Positions 26,196-38,515 of a stretch of 64,000 nt of DNA are shown piece by piece (position 1 is the stretch's first letter; every line of letters begins with the position of its first letter). The translations under genes were made by a program, and so were the position numbers. The DNA comes from Aptenodytes patagonicus. Its lineage: Eukaryota; Chordata; Aves; Sphenisciformes; Spheniscidae. The notes beneath the pieces are model-generated. The model worked only from the letters and a program-made list of their open reading frames with translations. It searched no databases and was not told where the DNA came from. The stretch covers positions 3,477,001-3,541,000 of the forward strand of contig NC_134970.1 in NCBI RefSeq assembly GCF_965638725.1, read 5' to 3'.

Positions 26196-27336
26196 AAATT
26201 GTTTTTCTTTGAACGGACTTACGGGAGACGTCAGGTAACTGCGAAAGCACGATTCGTGCACGTTTGTTTAGCTTTGAGAATATTAAATTATTTTTAATCG
26301 CTTCTGGTGTTTCAGAGGAGGTTATGGTAATTTAGGAGCAGGCACTCTCCCCTGTGAATTTCCTTCCGAACCAGTAACTCTGTGTGATCGTAAGGGCTCC
26401 TTGTGCTGATGCAACTTTTAAACCAAAATGCAAAGTGTGCAAGTGCAATTACTTGTATTCAAATTAGGTGTTGGCTTGCTGTAAGCAGGGATGTTAATGT
26501 TTTGTTGCCCTAATTGAAGCTGAGTATTGAGATTTGGTTTTACTTTGCTCACTGGTTAGCATAACTTTAAATGCAAATACTGCATGGTTTCGAAGGTATT
26601 TCAGGGGTTTTTTTGAAGTATTTTCAGGCTTTGCACTGAAACAAATTTGAGGTGTCACCTTGTTGAGTGGAAGTGACTTGAAGGCGCCAAACATCTGATC
26701 TTTCTTCAATTAGAGAAGAGCCAGAACGCTTCCCTGTGTTTTGCCATGTAGCCTTGGCCTGTGATGCAGTGGATGATTGGTTCCCTTGTTTATGTTTTAA
26801 TGAATTGGAGTAAAATGTTTGGTAAGGAGCTCAGAATACGCAAGAGCATAGGAAGGTGGCAATGCCCAGTGACAATTAATCCTGCACAGCATTATCCAGC
26901 ATAATTATCTTTAATGAATGATTTTTTTGTTGTTGTTGTGTAAAGCTGCGTCTGTCACTCCGTGTTTTTTAGACTAGGGGATACCATAATTTTGGCACAG
27001 TATTCCGCGAGCGTGAAGCTGGAATGCCTCGCAGGAGCTGGGCGCTCTCCGGGGCGTTGCGCCCCTCGGCTGGGGCTGGTCGGGTGCGGTGGCTCTTTGC
27101 TGGGTGGGAAGGAGGAGGCTGGAAGTGCTGCGCTGCTGCGGGCGCAGGCCGGGGTGGCAACAAGACGTGGGCTTCCTATCTCAGAGGGGTGAAGGTGCCT
27201 GGAGTGGTTTGCAGACACCGATCAGCTTTTCCAGGGGTTCCCAGGAGCTCACTGGGAAATGAGGCTGGCCTGGCTGGGCGTGAGGATTTCGGCCTCAGCC
27301 AAAACCCCGCTGATGAATTTCCTCCGGAGCGGCGAT

Positions 27337-27358
27337 ACCGGTGACGCGTGTCACCGGT
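27337..27358. repeat. Short inverted repeat, 9-bp arms, 4-bp spacer
   Basis: ACCGGTGAC - GCGT - GTCACCGGT. The arms are perfectly complementary. It lies at the 3' edge of the small CpG-rich patch and could be a dimeric factor site or a cruciform seed; function unknown. Confidence 0.9.
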
Positions 27359-28400
27359 AGCTCTGCTCCGTGTGTGACACGGTCATGGCGTAGGAATCTC
27401 TGGAATGGGTTCAAGGGCCGCGGGTTGGTCACACCTTTTCTAGAGCGACGTTTTGGGGGGAGAGCTTTCAAGTTATTCGTCGTTTAGCTTACACCTTAAA
27501 GAAAAGTGCTGCATAGAGCTCCGTACTGGCACGGTACTATATACTGTTTGCTCCTGTCTTGCAGCACAAGCCATGTTTCACCCTGTGCTTGCATCTTGTC
27601 TGGGCATCTCTAAGACACCATTGTGCAGTATTTGTTTCTGTAAGAGTATCGTGGGTAGAAAACTGCTGGACTAGACAAGGAAAAACATCGTCTGAACTTC
27701 CTGCAATACTCTGTTTTTAAAATAGTGAACAAAGCTGAACATGGTGAACATAATAATTATGAACCACAGTGGGTTTTAAAAGTCATATTCACCTGTTCCG
27801 CTGGCTCTGAAATCTGCCTTAAAAATGAACATTGTAATTTCTCTTCGCACAGTGAGATAGCTTAAAGAAATACAGTTAGCGTGCTAAATGAAAGCTTCTA
27901 TGTATCTGGCAGTGCATCCAGATGCCATCTGGAATGTAGAAGTCCTGCTGGGATTTCTTTATTCTGTCAGCACCGAGGTCTGCAGTTGGAGTTTAGCTGA
28001 CAATTTATCTGTGTTAGAGCAGAATCGTTCTTGCTCTGGTAGCTGTGTCTGTTTGTCAGCAAAGCACACGGGGAGTAAATAAGCTGCTATTTTTGTAGTC
28101 ACTACTGACTGCGTCCACTAAAATGCCATTTGCAAATTAATGTTGCTGCAGAGCTGGTTTGGTCCCACAAAAGCAAGTTTCTTCTGAAACTGGCAGGCAG
28201 GAGAAGGCAATGGCACTGTGAATCACGACGTGATTGCAATTCCAGGGAGAGTCCGCTGCTTTCCAGCCGCACGGCCTCGACCTGATGGGCTGTAACTCGG
28301 ATATAATCCAAGGTTTATTTCAGCGTGTGCGGTGCTGGTGGGGAAATGGAAGTCTTGTAAAAGCTGTCCATTAGTCCTGAGGTTATAAAGTATTAGAGCC

Positions 28401-28438
28401 CATTAGCAGGAGGCATCCATCTGCCCCTCCTGCTAATG
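28401..28438. repeat. Perfect inverted repeat, 13-bp arms, 12-bp loop
   Basis: CATTAGCAGGAGG and its exact reverse complement CCTCCTGCTAATG are separated by 12 bp. The hairpin is too short for a typical microRNA precursor. Each arm contains a TAAT homeodomain-like core. Confidence 0.9.
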
Positions 28439-31400
28439 CTCACGATAAGACTGTTAGCGATAAAAACACTGGCTGCTTTGTAGACGCCCCAGCTGTAGGG
28501 GCACATCGGATATTCATTGCTTTCCCTGCCTGTCTTGTTTTCAGGATGGCACGCAGCGTTTTGCTAGACACGTGAACTGCCTTCTCCGTTCTTCCTCTTG
28601 CAATCACTAGGTGTGTTGCTTCCCGCAAAAAAAAAAAATAATAATAATAATCCAACAAAACCCCTGCCTGTAGAAATGTACTGGTTGGGGTATCCAGCTC
28701 TGGCAGGCTGGACTCAAAGCTTTGCAGCGGCTGAGGGGAAGGAGGTCTTCCTCAGCACAGTTTACTGGTTCAAGGGACAAACCTGGTTTGCACTAGCCCG
28801 CCAGCTGTAAAACGAAGCTGTTGAAGATAAATTTCTGCTCTCTTTGTCACAGATACAGCCTGGACAGCTCTGGATGGTGCTATCTTAAGCTAAATCTAAA
28901 AGCCTGTCTTTAGAGAAGGTAGCTGCCACAAAGAATAACTGATACGTACAGAGCAGAGCAAAGAAGGTCCTGCTTGGAAAACAGGGCTTTGATGCTCGAT
29001 GGGTCTGTGGAGGTTTGTGTAATGGAAGCAGCATGTTTAACGTTGCTGTGGAGCAGCTCTTCCTACCTCACTGCTGCGTGACAGCCCGGCGTGAGCTGCT
29101 CCTTGCCCCGTGGGAAATGCCGGCTAGCTTCCTTTCCCGTCACCGAGAGACGAGGCACCTCATCAGAAGCAGAAAATAGCTACCGGCTGCAGCCCTTTTG
29201 CATGCAAAGAGCAGCCTTTGGCTGTGAGCATTTGGGATACGGTCCCAGGTTTCTCGCTGGGGCTTTATGCCGAGAAGAAACAAAGACCCAGTTGGGGGCA
29301 TTTGGGTTCAGCACCTTCTCCCTTTTCCTTCTCGTGCACCAGGCTTCTTGTTTTAGGCTTGCTGTTTCAGGTTGCTGAGCTAATTTAGGCCAGATCTGAG
29401 GTTAAGCAAGGCTTCTGGCGAAGGGGAAGCAGGAGCATGTTAAAAAGACTTCGCTTCTAGAGCTGGGGGGATGTTACGCTGGCACCTCTCCATGCCTCCT
29501 CCCGTGCCGGCTGGTGGGAGCTATGGTAACGAGCCATACAGGGGTTTGGAGTTCTCGGGATGGATGTGGGAGCGGTGGGTTACTGTGCCTGGTAGTAAAA
29601 TCACTGATTGGTGATAAAAGGCTGTTAAACATCTGCTTGCAATCTGGGTGTCTGGGCTCCAGCGTACCAGCCCGGTAGAATCCACTGAGCAGCACCCACT
29701 GGCGCTCCCGGCAGCGGCGTTCCCTGGCAGCATCTATCAAATTACAAGCAGTTTACAACCAGACGTAAAGAATATGAAGCAATTAGGCTTTTTGCTTAGC
29801 AACTCCCTCTCGCTTGAGGTGGTTACTGGTGCCTGTGCTCGAGCTGGGAAAGCCAAGAGGGAGCAGTGTGCTCCTGCTTGCCCCGGTATTGAAAAGCACA
29901 GTGGTGTGACGGCCATCGTGGCCCCAGCCTGGCTCCCAGGTGGGGCCTTGGAGCGGTTGGATGGGCAGCGTGTGGAGTAAAGGGGAGGGAGGAGATAACA
30001 GCTTGAAGTTACGGGGGGCAGACTGCAGACTCTTGTATATTAACAGTCGGGGAGAGGGCACAACGTGCATCTCGGGGTGCATCAGGTTGGGTCCGGTGGA
30101 AGCGCCTGGCCGACTCGCTCTGCAGCTGCGTTTCTGGTCTTGTTTCTGGGGAAGCTTTTGTCCAGGAGATGGTGCCAGAACCGTACGGCAGCGCGGGACT
30201 CGCAGCCGGCAACGCTGCCGGGGCCACCGCCACCCCAAGGCGCTTCTGGCTGAGTGGGTCCCCCGGCTGTCCCCCCCTGCAGAGCCCTCTCCCACCCATC
30301 CCTCCGCGGTGGCCCGAAGGCGCTCTGCCGCCTTGCTCTGGAGTGAGCATCGGGGTGGGACGGGCGAATGTGGGGCAAGTGCAATAACCATCCCTTTCTG
30401 TGCAGAAACGCCCAGTTTTGTGGCATTCCTAACATCTGACCCACGAGGGCTCCATGCACGAAACTTCCTCAGCCTTCGTTTGCCTTCCTCGGCAGGGCCG
30501 GTCACCCACGATGGGCTGGGAGCTGGGTGTCGGGCAGCAGCCAGGGCCAGACGTCCTCTCTGACCACAACTAAGCCACAGCGGTGCCTGTGTCACACCAT
30601 TGCTCACCCAGCGCAGCCCTTTTCCGCGTGCTTTGCTCCCTTTGCCCTTTGTTCTCCGTGTGGTCCCACCGTGGCTCGAAGCGAAGGCTCGGGGCTGCGT
30701 GGATGTAGGAGGAGGTGGCTGCCGGTGGCTGCTCCGTGGGGATCGTGGTGCCGGGCTGCTCCTGGCATGTTGGCAAGCGAAATCCTTCTGCCCAAACCAG
30801 TGTCTCAGGCACAAAGGTGACCTGGTGCCCCTGGAATTGCCAGCGGCCACGTGTCTCCAGAAGATGGCTGATGTGCTGGGACTGTTTTTTGCTATAGCAA
30901 ATATATCTGCTGAGCTTCTCCATCTCCTCCCTCCATTTCCCCACTGGTGGGCTTCTGCTCTCATGATGGTCCCATGGGAGACCGGTGGCTTCCCCATCCC
31001 TCCATGTCCCCACTAAAGGAAGGACACGGTGCATGGGGCAGAGGTGGCGGTGCCCGATGCTATAGGAGCCTCCGTGGGACCATCAGTAGAAACACTCAAT
31101 ACGGGTGGTTTTGCGAAGACAACCTCGGTGTGTGCCTGCTTGCTGTCCCCTTCCTTCCTAACCTGGGTGGTTGTGAACAAGGAGCTTTTAAAAGGATTTT
31201 AAACCAAATGAAAACAAAAAGCCCCGCTGGTATTTCCCCTTTGAATTTCCATTGGATTAACATATAAAGAAATAGGGAAAAAATTCTCTTGTGGAAAGCA
31301 ATAAAAGCTGATTCATTTACCTGGCAGGAGAGAGCCTGGAGCTGCTCGGGATTCTTGGCTGAAGGTCCTACAAAGCTCTCCAACAACCTCAGCGTTATTT

Positions 31401-33282
31401 ACCCGGGGGGCTGCACCAGCTCCCTCTCCTTTCTGATGTTAGTGTCTGATTAGCCAGTCCCCTGTAATCGCCATGGACAAGTGAAGGGGACCCTGAGAAT
31501 ATGTATGGCCAGGGAAATGCATCCCTCCCTGGGGGTTACTAGAGAAGGAAGGAAATCTTTCAGGATCAGATGAGCTCATCTGGCACGGACCCTGATCCTG
31601 CATACCCTCGGGGTACGTGTGAGAATAACTCTGCAGTAATTGGAGAGGTTTTGCCCTGGGCTGGAAGGTGAGGGCCGTGCAGAGTGAGCTCCTAACCCTG
31701 GGACTGCAGGGCGGGCTCGGTCGGTTCTGGTTCTCTCAAGGTTTCTGTTTCATGTCTATATAAATACACTGGCATCGGTTTTGAAAGCTCAGTCCTGAAA
31801 TGTATGATGGGGAGATCTCAGAAGAGTCTCGGGAGTGGTGCCTGGAGCCGCTCACAGACCCGGGTCCCCGAAATGTTTGTGCTGAGGACTAATGCCATGT
31901 GTGAGCTGTGACTCAGGTTAGAGGCTGCTTCCAGTAAAGAAACCCCCCTCTGCGAGCGGCTGCAGAGGCAGGGTGGTCAGGAGGACCCGTTCTTTCCAGG
32001 AGCACCGTGGTTATCCCCGCAGTGCCTCCCCCAGTGCTGAAATAGGATTAGGGCAGCTTAGGAACAGACCTCTCGCTGCGTTTGACTTCATAAAATTATT
32101 TCTGCCTTGAGCCAGCACGTGCCACAAGCCATCTCTCGGCCAGGGCTGGCTATGGGGATCCCCCCCCCCCAAATACACGATGGAAACAGTTTAACATGGC
32201 AGCTTTGTCCACAGATGCCTATTCTAGGTGAGGAGTCGTGTGTCCTGGCTCCCCGCTTGAGTTTCCCTGGGTGGAAGCACCATCACACCGAGCTGCTCGT
32301 GTGCTCCAAGAGGTTTGGCGACGAGCATTAAGCTCCAGGATTATTTTCACTGTGGTTTGGCTCCCACGTGCATACCCTGCGTGGCTGTGGAGGCAGGGTG
32401 CAGGCAGAGCGGAGGCAGGGGAAGCGGAGCTGCCTCCCTCGGGGTCATGCCGTGACCTCCCCAATCTCGGGGCGCATCGCAGCATCAAAGTCCTGGGAGT
32501 TCCCGTGGTCGTTAATCGGGCGGTGATTGACATTTAGCTCTGCAGCCGGGTTCACAGATGGTAACGTGATAAGGGTGGCAACTCCCCGGCCGCCCCAGCG
32601 GGACCATCGCCTGACTGGGGCTGGCAGGCTTGGCGTCACGCTACCCCCGGTCAGCCCAAACCCAGGCAAAAAGCCCAATCTTGCAAAAAGCCAACGCATA
32701 AGGTAATCCTGGCGAGCCGTGCTCTGAGCCCCCCTGGGGCTGCAAGCGTGGGGGCCTGAGCACATGCTCGCCTGTGCAGTCCTCAAGTCACGTTTACGGC
32801 ACAGGCAGGGGACAAGCTTGGCCCACAGTTTGCAGCCAAGATTTCTCCCGTGAAATGGAGCTTCTCCAGGTAAACTGATGCCCAGGACTGTGATGTCGCT
32901 CCCTGCTGTGCTGGGGTCCCATCGGATGCTCTCCCGACGGGCTCGCTGGGACTAGCCAGACATGTTTTTCCTACCCAGTTGTTCAACGAACTATAGGAAG
33001 AGCCTTCCTGAGGCTTCGGGTGAACTGGTTTCCCCAAATCCTGGCAGGGAACTGCTCTGATGTGGGGACTGCGCTTCAGCTCAGCAGGGCAAGCCCCTTC
33101 CTCCCTGCTTCGGGGACCAGCTCCTTCCTTTCCACCTCTCGGGCCTCTCCTGAACCAGCGCCTTTCTCCTTGTGCCATGAGAAGCTTTGCAAAGGCGCCA
33201 CTGAGTCACGAGGGCAATTGCCTCCTTCACTGTCGCCCAGCCCAGGTGCCTCCCAGACCCCACCTTTCCCCTTAAAAGACAT

Positions 33283-33482
33283 TTAATTGACGGCTAAGAA
33301 CAAGCAGAGAGAAAATACCCATTGGGCAGCTCCGAAAGCGCTGCAGATAATCATCAGGGTGCCCTACATACTGCCTCGGCTTGGCTGCGAGATCAGACGG
33401 GGAGAGGAATTTGACATTGTTTAAAATGAACAGGAGAGGGAAGTAACAACTCCATAATTACTCACCCCGAGTTAATTGACGG
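33283..33482. promoter_or_regulatory. Candidate homeodomain-rich element upstream of PLEKHA6
   Basis: The 11-mer TTAATTGACGG occurs at 33283-33293 and again at 33472-33482, with further TAATTA-type sites between and beside them (near 33456 and 33484). The segment is AT-richer than its surroundings and ends about 340 bp before the PLEKHA6 ATG. A regulatory role is inferred from motif density only. Confidence 0.4.
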
Positions 33483-33825
33483 TAATTACACTGAGTAGGC
33501 AGTGGAGGAAGCTGTGACGGGCTAGCCCCGAAAAGTCATTTGGAGAGCCGTGCCGCGGTGCTGGGAGGATGCCCTCTGAACCCTGTCTCGCGGGCAGGGT
33601 GGCAGCCCGGCTCCGAGAGGGTTAAGTTGACGGGTTTGGTTGGAATTTTTTTTTTCCCTCCCTCCTCGGTTATTTGCAGCAAACAGAGTCTGGGTGGAAG
33701 GTCTGAGCTGAGCAAGTGTTTGCTCCTGGGGGGACCGGGACTTGTTTGGCACTTCCCGAGCCGGGTGCTGTCCCTCCTCGCAGCACAGGGCTGCTCTGCG
33801 CCCGAGCCCCCCCACCGCCGCCCCC

Positions 33826-35081
33826 ATGGGGGATGACATCGACTGGCTGGACCTGCCGGGCAGGTGGACCTACGGTGTCTGCGGGGACGGGCGCGTCTTC
33901 TTCATCAAGTACGGTCCTGCCTGGCCGCTCAGGCGGAGTGGGGGCTGCCGCGGGGATGGGGTTTAAGCTGGGGTGCGGGGGGAGCCGGGTGCATGGCTGG
34001 GGGCACTGCAGGGGGGGGGGGACTTAGTCTGGGCTGGGAATGAGGGGTATCCCCTGCCGCAAGCCTCTGCATCTGGCTGCTTTCCTATCACACACGGTCG
34101 TCTCTCCTTTCCCCCCACTTCTCTCTCCTGGGGGCTCACTGCTGTCCCAGCCTGATGGATGCTATTCCTCTCTTTCCCTAAAATCCCGCCCTTCCATTCC
34201 TTTGGCTGGAAAAGTCACCCGTGTTGCAAAGACCCTTCCCCGGCGATGGGAAGGGGCTCCCTGGGCCCCCGCGGCTGCTGACAGCCCCACTCCTTGTCTT
34301 TTGCAGCGATGAGACCAAGTCCACGAGCTGGGTGCACCCTGGCACAGGCTACTCCATCCAGAGCGGGCACTTCTCCTGCGCCGGTAAGGGACAGCTCCCA
34401 AGTCTCTGTGTTTGCTCTCTGCCATCCCCGGACACTAACCAGAATCTGGAGGTGTGGAGTGAAACCCTCCAGAAATGCAATGGAGACCCCCAAAAAGCTG
34501 AGCGAGCAGTAGCTGCCTTGCAGCTGGGGAGGGTTGGGGGACTTTGAATGATGCGCGAGGCGATGCTGCATCTCTTGGGCAGAGGGTTTCTAGCTGGGGA
34601 GATGTTCTCGGGGGGGCTTTTAAGAGTCCCCTTCTGCAGAGAGACTCCCTGTGGTGTCTGAGACCTGTCACTGATGGGGAGGGGACCCGAGCTGCTTTAA
34701 AAACGCACTTTGAGTGTATGAGAGCTGACCACGGCAGGACGTGGCACCCCACGAGTGTCACGATCGTCCCACGGCTCCCTGCCCATGTGCTCCTGCCCTT
34801 CTCTAGTGCTGCCTCCTGTAAGGGGGGTTTCCTCTGCAGTTGCCTCCTGGTGAAGTGGGGCCTTGGTGTGACACCAAGCATTGCTAACCGTCCGGCAGCA
34901 GATCCTTTGGACAAGCACTCTGCTCCGGTGCAACACCCCAGCCCGCAGCAGGGTGCCGGTGGGGAGGGCAGGGGCTGCACGGAGCGAGGGAGGGTGACCG
35001 CTGTTTCTGCCCTGTCTTTCCAGGGCTGCCCCGAGGCTGGGAGGTGGACACCACACTGCACGGGGGCTTCTACTTCATCAA
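33826..35081 (+). CDS. PLEKHA6: PLEKHA6, WW-domain isoform, first three coding exons (partial)
   Basis: Adaptor of the WW-PLEKHA group (PLEKHA5/6/7) at cell junctions and trafficking membranes; the tandem WW domains of this group bind PDZD11. Exons 33826-33908, 34307-34383 and 35024-35081 are joined by GT-AG introns and give about 72 codons starting MGDDIDWLDLPGRWTYGVCG. WW1 spans residues 11-40 (W14, Y16, W36, P39; FFIN then DETKSTSWVHP). WW2 starts at residue 54 (GLPRGWEVDTTLHGGFYFIN) and is cut by the window's intron before its second Trp/Pro. The last exon ends in phase 2 with AA, completing an Asn codon in the next exon. The PH domain and coiled coil are not in the window. PLEKHA6 rather than PLEKHA5 or PLEKHA7 is chosen mainly from synteny with PPP1R15B and PIK3C2B. 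Confidence 0.85.
33909..34306 (+). other. PLEKHA6: PLEKHA6 intron (398 bp)
   Basis: Donor GTACGG after ATCAA and acceptor TTTTGCAG. It splits the Asn codon of the WW1 FFIN motif. No other feature. Confidence 0.85.
34384..35023 (+). other. PLEKHA6: PLEKHA6 intron (640 bp)
   Basis: Donor GTAAGG and acceptor TCTTTCCAG. It separates the two WW domains and splits a Gly codon after one base. No other feature. Confidence 0.85.
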
Positions 35082-38000
35082 GTAAGTGAGAAGGGACTGG
35101 AGGGTGAAGCTTCTGCCGCCTGCTCGCAAGCGCCATTGCGCCCTCGGAGGATGCTGCTCCCTGGGCTTGTCTCTGCCCAGAGGCAGCTGCTACCAAAATG
35201 CTTGCGAGTGCAGCACGGGCTGCTGTAATCCAGCCTCGTAGAGGACCAGGGCAGTAAAGATGGGGTTTGGGAGGCTTTGGAGTGTAGCAGTTGATAGAGG
35301 ATGGGGCCAGGGTCCGTGCTGCTAGTGCATGCTGGGCTTGGGCGGGCGGGCAGGTGGGTGGGTGGTTGCCCATGGCCCTGCCGTGGCTTGTCCCACGCTG
35401 CTGCGGACATGGCTGTGATGGTCCTGCGGTCCCAGCAGCTGAACAAACCTGGAGCTCCTGCTGGCAAGACAGCAGGGTGTCGGGTTTGGTAGACATGTGC
35501 AGGGCCATGTCTCAGAGGCTGCTTGGATGCTGTGGTAAGCGAGCCCTGCGTACTTAGGCACGGCGAGCTTTAGCAGAGGACTAAAGCTCGTGCCAGCATA
35601 TCACCGCGAGGCCAGGCTGGAGTTACCTGTGCCTGCGTGGCCGCAGTGGTCCCTGTTAGCAGGGACCAGACCCTGCTCTGGGCTATGTCCTGCACCTGGA
35701 TCCTGCAACCGGCGCTGCTGGGACAGGCGAATCTTTCCCCATCCCTGCGCACAAGGGAGCTCCTGTGCCATGTTACCATTTCAGAGGCAAATGTCTCTTC
35801 CGAGGGCTCTGGGAGCTCCAGGGTGGCATGGGCAAGCCAGCCAGCCCCCCGCCCTGCATCATTCCTTGGGGAAAGGTCCCCCGGAGCCCAGTGGGGACTT
35901 TCTCCAGGGCCCTGCAGCACCCTGCCCTTGTGGGAGAGAGCTCAGTGGTGCAAAGGGTCCCCGGGGCATGCACTGCCTGGGGCATGCAGTGCAGAGCTGG
36001 CTGGGCTCGCTGAGATGAATGCAACAGGAGCAGAACTTGGTGGGGATCTGGCTCGAGGCGTTGCTCCGAGAGCCCCGGTTCATCCTGGCGGGTTGTTTCC
36101 CATTGCCTCTTGCCCCCTCCCTGCCTCCAGTCCAGGAACCGGGACCCTGGCGGGGTGATGTTGGTGTCTAGACAGGCTGAGCTGCAGGCTGCTGCCGCCG
36201 CCTCGCCTCACGCAGGCTCCAGGTCCTGCTGGGTGAGGGTGTTTCAGACGGGATCTTTGAGCCCGTCCCTATCTAGCATGCACAGAGGTTTCTCTGTGTG
36301 CTCAGACGACAGTAAACCCGGCGAGAGCAAAGATCCCAAGGTGGGCTGAGGGCTGGAGCAAAGCACCAGGATTATCTGGTCTAATCTGCCGAGCAGAGCC
36401 AAGGTGTCCTTGAAGCAGCCCCATGTTTGAGTCGCACAGCCACAAACGTCGCCAGGAGTGGGGCTTGCTGGGCGAGGGCTGAGGTGGCGAACCTCCCGGT
36501 CAGGTTCGAGCTGCGTGCCTGCAGCACTTCTGCGATGCTTCTCCATGACAGGGACCGTCTTTCCCCGCAGTCAGCCGTCGCTGTGTGCTCAACGTATTAT
36601 CCATGCTCGTGGTTCCCTGTGCACCATGCCAGCTGGGAACGCCACAGCTGAGCAGGGAGAGGGTCAGGGCTGGAGGTCGGGGGCTCTGACCGGGAGCTGC
36701 TCCCCCCCAGCCCTGGCTGTCGCCGGCTGTGCTGGCTCCTGCCTTTGCGACAGCACCCACAAGGTGGCATTGAGGCTGGCGCAGCTGTGCATGCCCTGCA
36801 CGTTGCTGCACACGTGTGCAAGGCCCGGCTGTGGGGAAGGGACCCGCTGGCTCCGTGCGATGCTGGGCACCCTCCCTCCTGTGCCAGCCGGGGGTGTGGG
36901 AGGGCAGCACCCAGCCCTGTGCTCCTGCAGGGAAGCACTGCTAGTACAAGGGCTCTTTTCCATCCCACTCCTGCCTCCAGCTCTCTGCCTGCAGAAGAAA
37001 AGGCCCCGCTGTGTCTGCGCCTTTGGGCTGAGATGCGGCTGGGAGCCGATGGGGCAGCACCATGCACCTCTTGTCTGTGCAAGGGAGTGGGGAACAACCT
37101 GCCCCCGGCCTGGCTGGGGTGCACGTGCGGCTGGTGCTTAGGGCTGCCTGGCTAGGCTGGGGGGGCTCCCCTGAAAGCAGCACAGCTCCCCAGTTGCTCA
37201 TGGGCTTCCTGGGCTGTTTGGCAGCTCTCGGGTCCTGGGTGGCAGGAGGGCAGTGGGGTGTAAAGCCGCCCCAGCGGGTCCCCACTGCCTGCGGAGCAGG
37301 GAAATGGCTGGGGACGGTGACCTTGGAGAGGGAACAACTCGCGGGCACAGTGTGTAACTTTGGGGACGCAGGGGTCCCTCTGCTGTGGGCTGGCAGGGAG
37401 GGAGGGGAGGGAGGATCTCACCCATCGCTGGGGGGGGAAGGAGGGAGAGAGATGCAGGATGCAGAGCATCCAGTGAAAGCCAACCCCCTCCCCAGCCCCT
37501 AATGCCGTGTGGCTAATGGGGGGATTATAGGATCAAGGGCAGCTGCCAGTTTTTCCTTCCTGGAGAGCCCATGTCCCTCCCCACGCCAGCTCGGCTGCGG
37601 AGGATGAAGGGTCCCTGTGTGCTGTGGGGTCTGAGCCTCCAGCTGCGTGGGCTGGGTGCAGGCAGGGTCCCTGCCGTGGGGGCTGGCAGCTCTGGCAGGC
37701 GGAAGTAGGGCAGTGCCATAGATCAGGGCATGGTGCCATTGCTGTAGGACTGGAGTTTGCAGCTCCCCCACGCCTCTGCGAGTGCCTGGCTCTGCAGACC
37801 GGGAGTCACCCTGCCACTGGGCCAGGGCTGGGGGCCTGAGCAGGGCTGGGGAAGGGCCCGGCCAGCCCTGCCTGAGCCATCGCTGGCCCTTGGCACGGCC
37901 CGAGGGACCGAGTGGTGGCCTTTGTGCTCCAGAGAACAAGCTGTGGTTGTTGAGCTGTTTTGCTGCCCGTCCTCTGGGTACTGTGTCCTCTCCCTGCAGG

Positions 38001-38389
38001 CAGCTCTCCCTGGGGTGCAGAGCCTGGGGGTGCTGCCTGACCCGCTGCAGTGGGTCCCACGAGCCTGGCTGGGAATAAATGGGCTCCCCTGCCCCGAGAG
38101 ATGCGGGATGCAGGGGGGAGCATGGTCCGGGCTGTCCCCCTGATGCTGGGATGCAGGGGGGAGTGCGAGTCCCGGCTGCAACCCCCAAGGGATGCAGGCC
38201 GGCAGCACGGTCCAGGCTGCTACCCCAGGGACGCAGGGGAGGTGCGTGTGGGGGCAATGAGGTCCAGCCCCCCCCCCCCCCAGGGTGCTGCAGGGGGGCA
38301 GCACGGTCGCGGCTCCCCCCAAGCGATGCCGGGGAGGGCGGCGCGGTCCCCCCCGGGTGATGCCGGGGGGGACAGCGCGGGCGGGGCGG
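35082..38389 (+). other. Long PLEKHA6 intron, proximal part
   Basis: Starts with donor GTAAGT. I searched by eye for the rest of WW2 and for the PH-domain start and found neither. A 35-nt acceptor/donor pair at 36306-36340 was tested and rejected because of an in-frame stop. Otherwise unremarkable GC-rich sequence. Confidence 0.6.
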
Positions 38390-38469
38390 GGGCGGCAGGC
38401 GCGGCCCCCCCGCCGTGCTCGGTGCCAGCCCGGCATCACGTGCCGCTCGGCGGCCCCCGAGCATGCCCA

Positions 38470-38515
<46 letters not shown>

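Larger units (their letters stand above)
26200..33500. other. Intergenic / PLEKHA6-upstream sequence, no gene recognised
   Basis: AT-rich to about 26.95 kb, then a local CpG-rich patch (26.99-27.35 kb), then mixed sequence. No translated segment matches a protein I know, and no tRNA, rRNA or transposon is evident. Two inverted repeats (27337-27358 and 28401-28438) and an A-rich/ATA simple repeat (28627-28652) are the only structured items. Upstream noncoding exons of PLEKHA6 or a lncRNA could be hidden here. Confidence 0.6.

Noticed and set aside
28401-28438. MicroRNA precursor
   Set aside because: A 13-bp stem with a 12-nt loop is far shorter than a typical precursor stem of about 30 bp.
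36306-36340. Possible PLEKHA6 exon between CTCAG and GTGGGC
   Set aside because: Joined in the required phase, it reads Lys-Arg-Gln and then a stop, and it does not resemble the WW2 C-terminal half.
37499-38464. 321-codon minus-strand open frame
   Set aside because: Pro/Arg/Gly-rich composition typical of open frames in GC-rich DNA; no recognisable domain and no coherent splice sites.
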